NCBI RefSeq assembly: GCF_008727715.1
Contig: NZ_CP044218.1
Coordinates: 2,621,501 to 2,685,500, forward strand
Direction: 5' to 3'
From: Mesorhizobium terrae
GTDB taxonomy: Bacteria; Pseudomonadota; Alphaproteobacteria; Rhizobiales; Rhizobiaceae
DNA: 64,000 nucleotides
Under the pieces are notes generated by a model. That model had not been told where the DNA came from, did not search any database, and was given only the letters and a program-made list of their open reading frames with translations. Position numbers and translations under genes: made by a program. Shown here piece by piece: positions 16,873-25,680 of the stretch (positions within the stretch are counted from its first letter, which is position 1; each line of letters opens with the position of its first letter).

Positions 16873-17904
16873 ATGCGTAGCACGAAGACAATTCATGTGA
16901 TCTCGGCTCATGCCGAGGGCGAGGTGGGGGACGTCATCGTCGGTGGGGTCACGCCGCCGCCGGGCGACACCATCTGGGAGCAGAGCCGCTGGATCGCGCG
17001 CGACCAGACCTTGCGCAATTTTGTCCTGAACGAACCGCGCGGCGGTGTGTTCCGTCACGTCAATCTGCTGGTGCCGCCGAAGCACCCGGAAGCGGATGCG
17101 GCCTTCATCATCATGGAGCCGGAGGACACGCCGCCGATGTCGGGGTCGAACTCGATCTGCGTTTCGACGGTACTGCTCGACAGCGGCATCCTGCCGATGC
17201 GGGAGCCGGTGACGGAAATCACTCTGGAAGCGCCCGGCGGTCTCGTCCGGGTGCGGGCGGAATGCCGGAACGGCAAGGCCGAGCGCATCCATGTGCGCAA
17301 CCTGCCGAGCTTTGCCGAGCGGCTGGACGCCAGGCTGGAGGTCGAAGGGCTGGGCACGCTCACCGTCGACACCGCCTATGGCGGCGACAGTTTTGTCATC
17401 GTCGACGCCGCGGCCCTGGGTTTCGCCCTGAAGGCGGACGAGGCGGGCGACATTGCCAAGCTCGGCGTGAAGATCACCAATGCGGCCAACGCCGCGCTCG
17501 GTTTCCACCATCCCGAGAACCCCGACTGGAAGCATTTTTCTTTCTGCCTGTTCGCCGGCGCCGTCGAGCGCACGGCCGAGGGCCTGCGCGCGGGAGCGGC
17601 CGTCGCGATCCAGCCCGGCAAGGTCGATCGTTCGCCCACCGGCACGGCGCTGTCGGCGCGGATGGCGGTGCTGCATGCCCGCGGCCAGATGGGGCTCGAG
17701 GATCGCCTGACGGCGGTTTCGGTGATCGGCTCGACCTTCACCGGCCGCATTGTCGGCACCACGGAAGTCGGCGGTCGCCCGGCGATCCTGCCGGAAATCT
17801 CCGGCCGCGCTTGGATCACCGGCACGCACCAGCACATGCTCGACCCCGACGACCCATGGCCGGAGGGCTACAAGCTGGCCGATACCTGGCCGAAGAAATC
17901 ATAG
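16873..17904 (+). CDS. Proline-racemase-family paralogue with Ser/Thr in place of the catalytic cysteines
   Basis: 343 residues, full length for the fold and alignable with the preceding epimerase ([15 protein letters not shown] matches [15 protein letters not shown]). The first catalytic cysteine is replaced by Ser90 (MSGSNSIC) and the second by Thr256 (SPTGTALSA). In this family the second Cys-to-Thr change is known from trans-3-hydroxy-L-proline dehydratases, so a dehydratase acting on a 3-hydroxyproline is the best guess. The added serine at position one makes this uncertain. It is 32 bp after the epimerase and likely the last gene of the operon. Confidence 0.85.
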   Translation: MRSTKTIHVISAHAEGEVGDVIVGGVTPPPGDTIWEQSRWIARDQTLRNFVLNEPRGGVFRHVNLLVPPKHPEADAAFIIMEPEDTPPMSGSNSICVSTVLLDSGILPMREPVTEITLEAPGGLVRVRAECRNGKAERIHVRNLPSFAERLDARLEVEGLGTLTVDTAYGGDSFVIVDAAALGFALKADEAGDIAKLGVKITNAANAALGFHHPENPDWKHFSFCLFAGAVERTAEGLRAGAAVAIQPGKVDRSPTGTALSARMAVLHARGQMGLEDRLTAVSVIGSTFTGRIVGTTEVGGRPAILPEISGRAWITGTHQHMLDPDDPWPEGYKLADTWPKKS

Positions 17905-17948
17905 GCTGCGCAAACAATCCTTCGCTGCCGGTGCCGGCTTGGCGATCC

Positions 17949-18542
17949 TCAAGGGAAAAACGGCAATGTGCGGACCCAGAGCTCAAGCGTCGTCTCGTTG
18001 CCCAATGTCGCTGACCTGTGCGGGAGGTGAGACTGAAAATGCATAGAGTCCCCCTTGTTCAGGATATGACGGGCGCCATCCACCTCGAGCAGGATGCTGC
18101 CTTCGAGGACGTAGACAAAATCCTCACCCTCATTGCGCATGAGTTCGGACATGTGGCCGGGGGGGCGACGCACCAAGGAGGGGTTCAGTTTGGCGCCCGG
18201 GAACCCCTGCCCGAGCAGCTCGTAGGTTCGCCGTGCGTCACCGAGGTTGAACGGCTCACGCTCGCCCGGCCGCGAGACCGCTCCGGACTGGCGTGTCGCG
18301 TTGACGAAGGCATCGACGCTCGTCCCCAGCGCCTCGGCGATGTTGCACAATGACGATAGCGACGGTGTCGATGTGCCGCGTTCGATCTGGGAGAGGAAGC
18401 CGATCGACAATCCGACCCGCTCCGACACCTGTTGCAACGTCATGTCGATGGCACGGCGGCGGCTGCGGATCTTTTTTCCGAGGGAGGTCCCCGTGACCTG
18501 ATCCGCCACGGCGTTCTCCCTGGTTTTTGGTTTTGTAGGCAT
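17949..18542 (-). CDS. XRE-family regulator with C-terminal cupin domain
   Basis: 197 residues. An N-terminal helix-turn-helix of the XRE type (LGKKIRSRRRAIDMTLQQV, then LSIGFLSQIERGTSTPSL) is joined to a small-molecule-binding cupin barrel (EDFVYVLEGSILLEVDG, then HFQSHLPHRSATLGN). ATG at 18542 (MPTKPK) is preferred. Proteins of this build usually control nearby amine or amino-acid uptake genes and sense a metabolite through the cupin. It is divergent from the dipeptide transporter operon and tail to tail with the hydroxyproline operon, so the transporter is the probable target. Confidence 0.9.
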   Translation of the reverse strand: MPTKPKTRENAVADQVTGTSLGKKIRSRRRAIDMTLQQVSERVGLSIGFLSQIERGTSTPSLSSLCNIAEALGTSVDAFVNATRQSGAVSRPGEREPFNLGDARRTYELLGQGFPGAKLNPSLVRRPPGHMSELMRNEGEDFVYVLEGSILLEVDGARHILNKGDSMHFQSHLPHRSATLGNETTLELWVRTLPFFP

Positions 18543-18652
18543 GCGGAAACTCTCTGCGGGTGCTGGTTGCCGATCGCAATTATGCGGCGGAGCCTGGCGC
18601 AATGTCGATGAACGGCTCGAACATATGCACCAGATCACCGGCGTCGCGACGC

Positions 18653-18717
18653 AAATTTTCCTTACTGCAGAAATTTCACGACTTCACTTAAATTTCTTTT
18701 GCATAACCTCAATTTTT
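18653..18717. repeat. Spaced AAATTT boxes in the regulator/dipeptide-transporter intergenic region
   Basis: AAATTT occurs at 18653-18658, 18671-18676 and 18690-18695, and a related AATTTTT at 18711-18717, at 18-21 bp intervals, roughly two helix turns. Two of the boxes extend to the inverted repeat AGAAATTT ... AAATTTCT (18669-18676, 18690-18697). This suggests cooperative binding, probably by the divergent XRE-cupin protein. Confidence 0.45.
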
Positions 18718-18763
18718 GAGTAACAGACTGAATGATCAATGCTGGTGCTCATGGGAGGAGCGT

Positions 18764-20506
18764 ATGCGCATTCGTGGTGGTTCGACGTCGTTTTTGGCTT
18801 TGATGGTGCTGGCCGGCACGCTTTCGATAGGAAGTGTCCAGGCGCAGGAGCCGCAGAAGGGAGGGACGCTGCGCATTCTCGCGACCGGCGAACCTGACCA
18901 CATGGACCCGGCGCTCGCGGGCATGGTGCCGACCAACAATCTGATGCGCGCCATTTCCCGGCAGCTGATCAGCTACGAGGCTTCGAGCGATCCGACTATC
19001 GCGATCAAGCCTGTCGGCGATCTGGCGACGGATGTGCCGCAGCCGACCGACAATGGCCTGACCTACACGTTCAAGCTGCGCCAGGGTGCGCTGTGGAACG
19101 CGCCGTCCGGGTCGCGCCAGATCACCTCGGCCGACGTGAAGCGCGGTTTCAAGCGCTTGTGCAACCCGCATATGCAGGCGGCGACGCTTACCTATTTCAC
19201 AGCACTGATCTCGGGGCTCGGTGAGTTCTGCGACGGCTTCGCGAAAGTCGAACCGACCGCGGCGGCGATGAAGAAATACATCGAAGAGAACGATGTGAAG
19301 GGCATCGAGACCCCGGCCGACGATACCGTCGTGATCCGGCTGAAGGAGCGCGCCGGCGACTTCATCTATATGCTGTCATTGCCGATGCCGGCGCCGGTGC
19401 CGGTCGAGACGCTCGACTATGTGCCCGACAGCCCGGAATACCGCGCACATTTCATCGCCAGCGGCCCCTACACGATCGGCGATTATACGCCCGACACCAG
19501 CCTGAAGCTGGTGCGCAACCCCGCCTGGAAGGCCGAGAGCGATCCGCTGCGCAAGGCCAATGTGGACGAGATCGAGATCACCATGGGGCTCCAGCCGGAC
19601 GCCATCATGCAGCAGCTGCAGTCGGGCGACGCCGACCTCGCTTATGACATCAATGTTCCGACCGCCATTCTCGCGACCTTCGTTGCCAATGGCGACGAGA
19701 AGCTGACCGCCATGTCGGCGGGCAACACCAACTTCCTGTTCATCAATACGGTGTCGGGCAACAACAACGGCGCGCTGAAGGACCTCAGGGTTCGCCAGGC
19801 GCTGCAATATGCGGTCGACAAGGTGGCAATCTCGCAGCAGTGGGGTGGTCTGACGGTGGCCGAACCGGTCGGTGGCATCTTCGGCCTCGGTGTCTTGGGG
19901 CACCACAAGTTCGACCTCTATCCCTCGCAGGATTCCAAGGGCGATCCGGAAAAGGCGAAGAAGCTTTTGGCCGAGGCCGGCTTCCCGAATGGCATCACGC
20001 TGAAGATGCCCTATCGCAACAAGGATATGGAGGCGACCACCGCCGCCACCATCCAGGCCAGCGTGGCGCGCGCCGGTATCAAGCTGGAACTCAGCCCGGT
20101 CACGGCCGCCGATTATTATTCCAAGTTCATGACCAATCCGATCAACACCAAGGAAGGCAAATGGGACATCGCGCCCGTTGGCTGGACGCCGGATTGGGTC
20201 GGCGGTGCCGCGCGTTCCGTGTTCCAGCCGCAGTTCACCTTCGACGGCACGCACCAGACCTACAACTACACCGACTACAACAATCCCAAGGCCAATGAGA
20301 TCGCGGCGCAGGCGATCAACGCCACCACGCCGGAAGAGACCGGCAAGCTGTGGGCGCAGGTCGATGAGATGGTGATGGCGGACGCTCCGGTTGTTCCGCT
20401 GATCGCCAACAAGAACCCGCGCTATCGCAGCGGGGCGGTCAAGAACTACCTGCCTTACGCGCTCGGCGTCGAAGGCGACTGGACCAATATCTGGCTCGAA
20501 CGCTGA
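18764..20506 (+). CDS. Peptide ABC transporter substrate-binding protein (SBP_bac_5)
   Basis: 580 residues from ATG at 18764, which has GGGAGGAG immediately upstream; an in-frame codon at 18716 lacks this. A signal peptide (hydrophobic FLALMVLAGTLSIGSV, cleavage near VQA-QEP) precedes GGTLRILATGEPDHMDPAL, the family-5 solute-binding signature. LRVRQALQYAVDKVAIS is the second conserved block. It should capture di- or oligopeptides in the periplasm. The downstream ATPase, permeases and proline peptidases suggest proline-containing peptides. Confidence 0.92.
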   Translation: MRIRGGSTSFLALMVLAGTLSIGSVQAQEPQKGGTLRILATGEPDHMDPALAGMVPTNNLMRAISRQLISYEASSDPTIAIKPVGDLATDVPQPTDNGLTYTFKLRQGALWNAPSGSRQITSADVKRGFKRLCNPHMQAATLTYFTALISGLGEFCDGFAKVEPTAAAMKKYIEENDVKGIETPADDTVVIRLKERAGDFIYMLSLPMPAPVPVETLDYVPDSPEYRAHFIASGPYTIGDYTPDTSLKLVRNPAWKAESDPLRKANVDEIEITMGLQPDAIMQQLQSGDADLAYDINVPTAILATFVANGDEKLTAMSAGNTNFLFINTVSGNNNGALKDLRVRQALQYAVDKVAISQQWGGLTVAEPVGGIFGLGVLGHHKFDLYPSQDSKGDPEKAKKLLAEAGFPNGITLKMPYRNKDMEATTAATIQASVARAGIKLELSPVTAADYYSKFMTNPINTKEGKWDIAPVGWTPDWVGGAARSVFQPQFTFDGTHQTYNYTDYNNPKANEIAAQAINATTPEETGKLWAQVDEMVMADAPVVPLIANKNPRYRSGAVKNYLPYALGVEGDWTNIWLER

Positions 20507-20521
20507 GCTTAGAGAAAATCG

Positions 20522-20546
20522 GTCGGCGCCGGATCGCGGCGCCGAC
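20522..20546 (+). other. Intercistronic hairpin after the peptide-binding protein gene
   Basis: GTCGGCGCC (20522-20530) pairs with GGCGCCGAC (20538-20546) across a 7-base loop, 15 bp after the stop codon, with no U-run. Such hairpins often protect the abundant binding-protein mRNA and lower expression of the genes behind it. Confidence 0.6.
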
Positions 20547-20574
20547 TTACCATCCGGCGTGAGCGAGGTATTGC

Positions 20575-22428
20575 GTGGCTATTCTCGAAGCCAGGGGACT
20601 GACGGTCGACATCCCGACCGAGGACGGCGTGATCCATGCCGTGCGCAACGTCTCGTTCTCGGTGAAGGCGGGCTCGCTTTTCGGCATCGCCGGCGAATCC
20701 GGCTCCGGCAAGAGCGTGCTCACGCAGGCGATCGTCGGCCTGCTGCCGAATGCGGATATCGGCGGTCAAGCCTGGTTCGAAGGACGCGATCTGATCGGGC
20801 TGCCGCCGCAGGAGGTTCGCAAGCTGCGCGGCGGGCGCATCGGCATGATCTTCCAGGATCCGCTTTCGTCCCTGCATCCTTATTACACGATCGGCGCTCA
20901 GATCGCGGAAGCGCTTTATCTCCACGAGAAGATCGATCGCCGCGACGCCAGGGCGCGTGTCATCGACATTCTCGGCAAGGTGGGCATCCCGTCTCCGGCC
21001 GACCGCCTGGACGACTATCCGCATCAATTCTCCGGCGGCATGCGCCAGCGCGTCATGATCGCCATGGCGCTGATCCTGAAGCCTTCGCTGGTGATCGCCG
21101 ACGAGCCGACGACGGCGCTCGACGTGACCGTGCAGGCGCAGATCGTCGCGCTGCTCGATGCCATGCGGCGGGAACTCGGCACGACGGTGATCCTGATCAC
21201 CCATGATCTCGGCCTCTTGTCGAGCGTGGCCGACGATGTGATGGTCATGTATGCGGGGCATCGCATGGAATACGGCAAGGGAGCGGCGGTTTTCCGTTCG
21301 CCGGCGCATCCCTATACGGCTGGCCTGCTCAGGTCGTCTCCCGCCAATTATTCGCCCGGTTCCGAACTGGTGCCGATCAAGGGGCGGCCGCCCAGCCTGC
21401 TCGCCACCCCGGCCGGCTGCGTGTTTGCCCCCCGATGCAGCGATGCGTTGTCGGATTGCGCCGTGCAGCCGCCGCCATTGCGCGTCTACAGTGACGGGGT
21501 CGAATCCCTGTGCTGGCGCGAGGAGGGGGCGAGCGCCGCGCCAGCCATCGCCGCGCCATCGCCGCCCGCGAAGAAAGAGAATGGACGGGCGGCGGAGCCG
21601 GTCGTGGCGGTGAAGGACGTTCACCTGACCTATCAGGTCGGCAGCTTTTTCGGGCCTCGCCGTTCCTTGGATGTGCTCAAGGGCATCGACCTCACGGTCG
21701 AAAAGGGCGAGACCGTCGGGCTTGTCGGCGAAAGCGGTTGTGGCAAGTCGACCCTGGCGCGGGTCATTGCGGGGCTGACCCGCGCGAGCGGCGGCTCGGT
21801 CAAGCTGCTCGGACAGGATATCGGCGCACTGGATGGCGCGCGCTGGCGCGATATGCGCCGGAACGTGCAGCTCGTCTTCCAGGATCCGTTCGGCTCGCTC
21901 AATCCGCGTCGCCGCGTCGGCTCGATCATCGGCGATCCATATCGCCTGCATGGCGAAGCCCATGGCGAGGAGCGCAAACGCAAAGTACGGCACCTGATGG
22001 AGATCGTCGGCCTCAACCCGGAACACTACAACCGGTTTCCATCGGAATTCTCCGGCGGCCAGCGGCAACGTATCGGCATTGCAAGAGCGCTGGCCCTCAA
22101 CCCGTCGCTGATCATCTGCGACGAACCGGTCTCTGCCCTCGACGTCTCGGTGCAGGCGCAGGTGCTGAACCTGTTGCGGCGCCTGCAGCGCGAGCTCGAC
22201 CTCACCTATCTGTTCATTTCGCACGATCTCTCCGTCGTGCGGCACGTATGCGACCGCATCGCCGTCATGCAGGGCGGCCGCATCGTCGAACTGGCCGGCG
22301 CCGAAGAACTCTTCGCCAACCCGCGGCATCCGTACACCCGAACCCTTTTGGCGGCCTCGCACGCGCCGCCGGTTCTGGCGGGCGCGTCCGATCGCAGCTT
22401 GCGTGAAATGCGGATGGTCGCGTCATGA
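20575..22428 (+). CDS. Dipeptide ABC transporter ATP-binding protein, fused DppD-DppF type
   Basis: 617 residues with two complete ATPases in one chain. Domain 1 has Walker A GESGSGKS (residues 40-47), signature [15 protein letters not shown] and [12 protein letters not shown], and ends with the oligopeptide C-terminal [14 protein letters not shown] motif. Domain 2 has [24 protein letters not shown] and [11 protein letters not shown]. Most organisms encode these as separate DppD and DppF subunits. The start is GTG at 20575 after GCGAGG. Its stop overlaps the next ATG by 4 bp (ATGA), implying translational coupling. Confidence 0.93.
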   Translation: MAILEARGLTVDIPTEDGVIHAVRNVSFSVKAGSLFGIAGESGSGKSVLTQAIVGLLPNADIGGQAWFEGRDLIGLPPQEVRKLRGGRIGMIFQDPLSSLHPYYTIGAQIAEALYLHEKIDRRDARARVIDILGKVGIPSPADRLDDYPHQFSGGMRQRVMIAMALILKPSLVIADEPTTALDVTVQAQIVALLDAMRRELGTTVILITHDLGLLSSVADDVMVMYAGHRMEYGKGAAVFRSPAHPYTAGLLRSSPANYSPGSELVPIKGRPPSLLATPAGCVFAPRCSDALSDCAVQPPPLRVYSDGVESLCWREEGASAAPAIAAPSPPAKKENGRAAEPVVAVKDVHLTYQVGSFFGPRRSLDVLKGIDLTVEKGETVGLVGESGCGKSTLARVIAGLTRASGGSVKLLGQDIGALDGARWRDMRRNVQLVFQDPFGSLNPRRRVGSIIGDPYRLHGEAHGEERKRKVRHLMEIVGLNPEHYNRFPSEFSGGQRQRIGIARALALNPSLIICDEPVSALDVSVQAQVLNLLRRLQRELDLTYLFISHDLSVVRHVCDRIAVMQGGRIVELAGAEELFANPRHPYTRTLLAASHAPPVLAGASDRSLREMRMVAS

Positions 22429-23393
22429 GCGAGATGGCATCGAACAACGTTGCGTCGGAAGCGGAAGTCGTCCAGCGCGGTTCGCTGGAACTGACGCTGC
22501 GGCGGCTGTGGCGCGACAATGCAAGCGTGGCGGCGTTCGGCGTCATCATCGCGGTGGTGCTGCTGGCGATCGTAGCCCCCGCAATCGCTGCCCTGACTGG
22601 TCATTCGCCGATCGAGCAGTTTCGCGACATCGGCCTGTCTCCCATGGGCATTCCGGTCGGGCCGGGCGCCGATTTCTGGCTCGGCAGCGATCAGCTCGGC
22701 CGCGACGTGCTGGTGCGGCTCGCCTATGGCGCGCGCGTGTCGCTGCTGGTCGGGGTGCTGGCCTCGCTGGCCGCCTCGACCGTGGCGGTGATCGTTGGCG
22801 TGACCGCGGGCTATTTCGGCGGCTGGGTTGACACCTGCCTCAGCCGGCTGACCGACCTTGTCATGAGCGTGCCGTTCCTGCTGTGCGCGCTCGCCCTGGT
22901 GTCGGCCTTCGGCCCAAGCCTTCTGCTCAGTGTCATCGTCATTGTCTTCTTCAGCTGGGCACCGATGGCACGCGTGATCCGCAGCCAGGTGATTTCGCTC
23001 GCCCGGCAGGATTTCGTGCAGGCGAGCCGGTCGCTGGGCGCTGGCCCGCTGTCGATCATGGTCATCGACATCCTGCCCAATCTGTCGGTGCCGATCATCG
23101 TCTACACGACCATGCAGATCCCCAATTCGATCGTCTTCGAGGCGACCTTGTCCTTCCTCGGCATGGGTATCGTGCCGCCGACGCCGAGCTGGGGTGGCAT
23201 GCTGGCCGACGCTTCCTCCAACTCGCTCTATCTCGTCGCGTGGTGGATGGTGTTCGTGCCGGGTACGGCGCTGCTGTTGACGACGCTGGCCTTCAACATC
23301 CTGGGCGACGGACTGCGCGACGCGCTGGACCCCAAAAGCGCCCGTACGGCGCGCCGGCTGCGCCGGAAAAGCAAGGGAGCGGCGAAACAATGA
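22425..23393 (+). CDS. Dipeptide ABC transporter permease (DppC-like)
   Basis: 322 residues. A cytoplasmic N-terminal stretch is followed by about six membrane segments. FWLGSDQLGRDVLVRLAYGA near residue 85 and the EAA-type loop ARQDFVQASRSLGAGPLSIM are characteristic of the DppC/OppC subunit. It overlaps the ATPase gene and the following permease by 4 bp each (ATGA), so the three are translated as a coupled set. Confidence 0.93.
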   Translation: MSEMASNNVASEAEVVQRGSLELTLRRLWRDNASVAAFGVIIAVVLLAIVAPAIAALTGHSPIEQFRDIGLSPMGIPVGPGADFWLGSDQLGRDVLVRLAYGARVSLLVGVLASLAASTVAVIVGVTAGYFGGWVDTCLSRLTDLVMSVPFLLCALALVSAFGPSLLLSVIVIVFFSWAPMARVIRSQVISLARQDFVQASRSLGAGPLSIMVIDILPNLSVPIIVYTTMQIPNSIVFEATLSFLGMGIVPPTPSWGGMLADASSNSLYLVAWWMVFVPGTALLLTTLAFNILGDGLRDALDPKSARTARRLRRKSKGAAKQ

Positions 23394-24343
23394 TCCGTTT
23401 TCTCGCCCGTCGCATTCTCTTCGGTGCCGGCGTCCTCCTGGCGCTCAGCGTGTTCGTGTTCTTTCTGTTCTTCGTTGCCCCGGGCGATCCGGCGCGCATG
23501 ATCGCCGGCGACAAGGCCACCGAGGCGCAACTCGTGCTGATCCGGAAGAACCTGGGTGTCGACCGGCCCCTCATCGAGCAATATGGCAGCTTCGTCGCCA
23601 AGGCGGTGACCGGCGATCTCGGCTTCTCCTACCGCAACCAGCAGCCGGTGGCGCAGATCATCCTGCGCCGTATCCCTGCGACGCTGTCGCTGGTTGCCGG
23701 CGCCGTCCTGCTGTGGCTGGCCATCGGCATTCCGATCGGCATTAGCTCGGCGCGCAACGCCGGCAGCCTGCGCGACCGGCTTGGCCAGGCCTTCATCCTG
23801 ATCGGGCTGAGCTTCCCGACCTTCGTGCTTGGCATGATGTCGCTCTACCTGCTTTATTTCCTGCCCAAGCAGTCCGGCTTCACGCTTTTTCCGGCTGGCG
23901 GATACAAGGCGCTTACAAGCGATCCTGTCCTGTGGGCGTGGCACCTGATGCTGCCCTGGACGACGCTGGCGCTGACCATGGCTGCGGTCTATGCACGGCT
24001 GACGCGCGGGCAAATGCTGGAGGTGATGGGCGAGGACTATATCCGCACCGCCCGCGCGAAAGGCGCCAGCGAACGCACCGTGGTGTGGCGGCATGGCATG
24101 CGGGCCGCCCTCACGCCGCTGGTCACGCAGTTGGGCGCCGATATCGCGCTGCTTCTGGGCGGCGCCATCGTCATCGAACAGGTCTACGGGCTGCAGGGTG
24201 TCGGTGCCTTGGCGGTGCAGGCGGTCAACAATCAGGACCGCCCCATCATCATCGGCGTCGTGCTGCTTGGCGGTGTCTTCATCGTGGTGGCCAACATCGT
24301 CGTCGACCTGCTCTATGTTCTTCTCGATCCCCGCATCCGTTGA
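23390..24343 (+). CDS. Dipeptide ABC transporter permease (DppB-like)
   Basis: 317 residues starting MIRFLARRILFGAGVLLALS, the usual DppB N-terminus. GDPARMIAGDKATEAQL and LGVDRPLIEQYGSFV follow, with the EAA loop DYIRTARAKGASERTVVWRH toward the end. The order here is binding protein, ATPases, DppC, DppB, which differs from the commoner dppABCDF order. It pairs with the preceding permease to form the inner-membrane channel, and ends 8 bp before the aminopeptidase gene. Confidence 0.93.
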   Translation: MIRFLARRILFGAGVLLALSVFVFFLFFVAPGDPARMIAGDKATEAQLVLIRKNLGVDRPLIEQYGSFVAKAVTGDLGFSYRNQQPVAQIILRRIPATLSLVAGAVLLWLAIGIPIGISSARNAGSLRDRLGQAFILIGLSFPTFVLGMMSLYLLYFLPKQSGFTLFPAGGYKALTSDPVLWAWHLMLPWTTLALTMAAVYARLTRGQMLEVMGEDYIRTARAKGASERTVVWRHGMRAALTPLVTQLGADIALLLGGAIVIEQVYGLQGVGALAVQAVNNQDRPIIIGVVLLGGVFIVVANIVVDLLYVLLDPRIR

Positions 24344-24351
24344 GATCAGCC

Positions 24352-25656
24352 ATGCCCATTGCCGAATACACCATCCCCGGAATGTTGGTACGCGACCATG
24401 TGGTTGCCGTTCCCCTCGACTGGTCGAAGCCCGATGGCGCCGCCATCGAGGTATTCGCGCGCGAGATCGTCGATCCGGCGCGCCGATCCGAGGATTTGCC
24501 GGTCCTCTGCTTTTTGCAGGGCGGTCCCGGAGGCAAGTCGCCACGGCCGACACGCGGATCGCCGGCATGGCTGGCGGAGGCGCTGAAGACGCACCGCGTC
24601 GTCCTGCCTGATCAGCGTGGTACCGGGCGCTCGACGCCGATCGAGGCGGCCGACATGGCCCGGTTCGCGGATGGCGAGGCGGCGGCCGACTATCTCGCGC
24701 ATTTCCGGGCCGACTCGATCGTCGCCGATTTCGAGCATGTCAGGAAAGCGCTTTTTTGCGGCAAGCCCTGGGAAACGCTCGGCCAGAGCTATGGTGGCTT
24801 CCTGACGATGACCTATCTCAGCCAGGCGCCGGAAGGGCTGGCCGCATGCTACGTGGCCGGCGGGCTGCCCAGCCTCGACCCGTCCGCCGACGAGGTCTAC
24901 CGCAGGACCTATCCGCGGGTCGTGGCCAAGAATGCCGCCTATCAACGCCGTTACCCGCAGGATGCGGCGCGGCTGGCGGCCATCGCGGATTTTATCGACA
25001 GCAATGATGTGCGCCTTGCCGACGGCGACCGCTTGACGGTCAGGCGGCTGCAGACGATCGGCCTCGACCTCGGCATGGGCCCCGGCTTCGAGAACATCCA
25101 TTGGCTCGTCGACGAGGCTTTCCATGGCCCGAAACAGGACCGGCTGAGCGAAGGGTTCCTGTCGAGCGTCATGGGCCTCACCGCCTTTCGCGGCGGTCCT
25201 TTGTTTGCCGCCCTGCACGAGGCGATTTATGCGCAGGGCGAAGGGGCGACGAACTGGTCGGCTGAGAGGCTGCTCGGCGATTTCCCGGAATTCGACGCCA
25301 GGCGGCGGCCGCTGCTTTTCACCGGCGAGATGATCTACCCGTGGATGTTCGAGGAGATCGCCGCCCTTCGGCCGTTCAAAGCGGGTGTCGATGCACTGGC
25401 GCAGCGCCGGCAGCACAGCCAGCTCTACGACCCGGCGCGTCTCGCCGCCAACGACATTCCGCTTTCCGCCGTCATCTACCATGACGACATGTTCGTCGAT
25501 GCAGAGCTGTCGCTGCACACGGCACGGCATGTCGGCAATCTCGACTTCTGGATCACCAACGAGTTCGAGCATGACGGCATCAGGCAGGCCGGAACGGTGT
25601 TTCGCCGCCTGGTCGACATGGTTCGCGACAAGGGCGGGCCGCGCGCGGCCGCATAA
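24352..25656 (+). CDS. Proline iminopeptidase-like alpha/beta hydrolase (family S33)
   Basis: 434 residues. The oxyanion loop QGGPGGKSP (from residue 56), the DQRGTGRST signature of prolyl aminopeptidases (residues 87-95) and the nucleophile elbow GQSYGG with Ser146 identify the S33 family. Acidic and histidine candidates for the triad lie in the last 50 residues (HDDMFVDAE, EFEHDG). It releases N-terminal proline, or possibly hydroxyproline, from small peptides. The ATG is 8 bp after the DppB-like gene, so uptake and hydrolysis are one operon. No signal peptide is visible, indicating a cytoplasmic enzyme. Confidence 0.9.
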   Translation: MPIAEYTIPGMLVRDHVVAVPLDWSKPDGAAIEVFAREIVDPARRSEDLPVLCFLQGGPGGKSPRPTRGSPAWLAEALKTHRVVLPDQRGTGRSTPIEAADMARFADGEAAADYLAHFRADSIVADFEHVRKALFCGKPWETLGQSYGGFLTMTYLSQAPEGLAACYVAGGLPSLDPSADEVYRRTYPRVVAKNAAYQRRYPQDAARLAAIADFIDSNDVRLADGDRLTVRRLQTIGLDLGMGPGFENIHWLVDEAFHGPKQDRLSEGFLSSVMGLTAFRGGPLFAALHEAIYAQGEGATNWSAERLLGDFPEFDARRRPLLFTGEMIYPWMFEEIAALRPFKAGVDALAQRRQHSQLYDPARLAANDIPLSAVIYHDDMFVDAELSLHTARHVGNLDFWITNEFEHDGIRQAGTVFRRLVDMVRDKGGPRAAA

Positions 25657-25680
25657 AACACAAGAACGAAATCACACTCC

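Noticed and set aside
15839..17904. Two tandem proline-racemase genes as a simple recent duplication
   Set aside because: The two proteins differ in both catalytic positions and in most of their sequence, so they are ancient paralogues with probably different reactions.
20509..22362. A 617-codon minus-strand frame opposite the fused dipeptide ATPase
   Set aside because: It mirrors the real gene, rich in Arg, His and Asp, with no domain.
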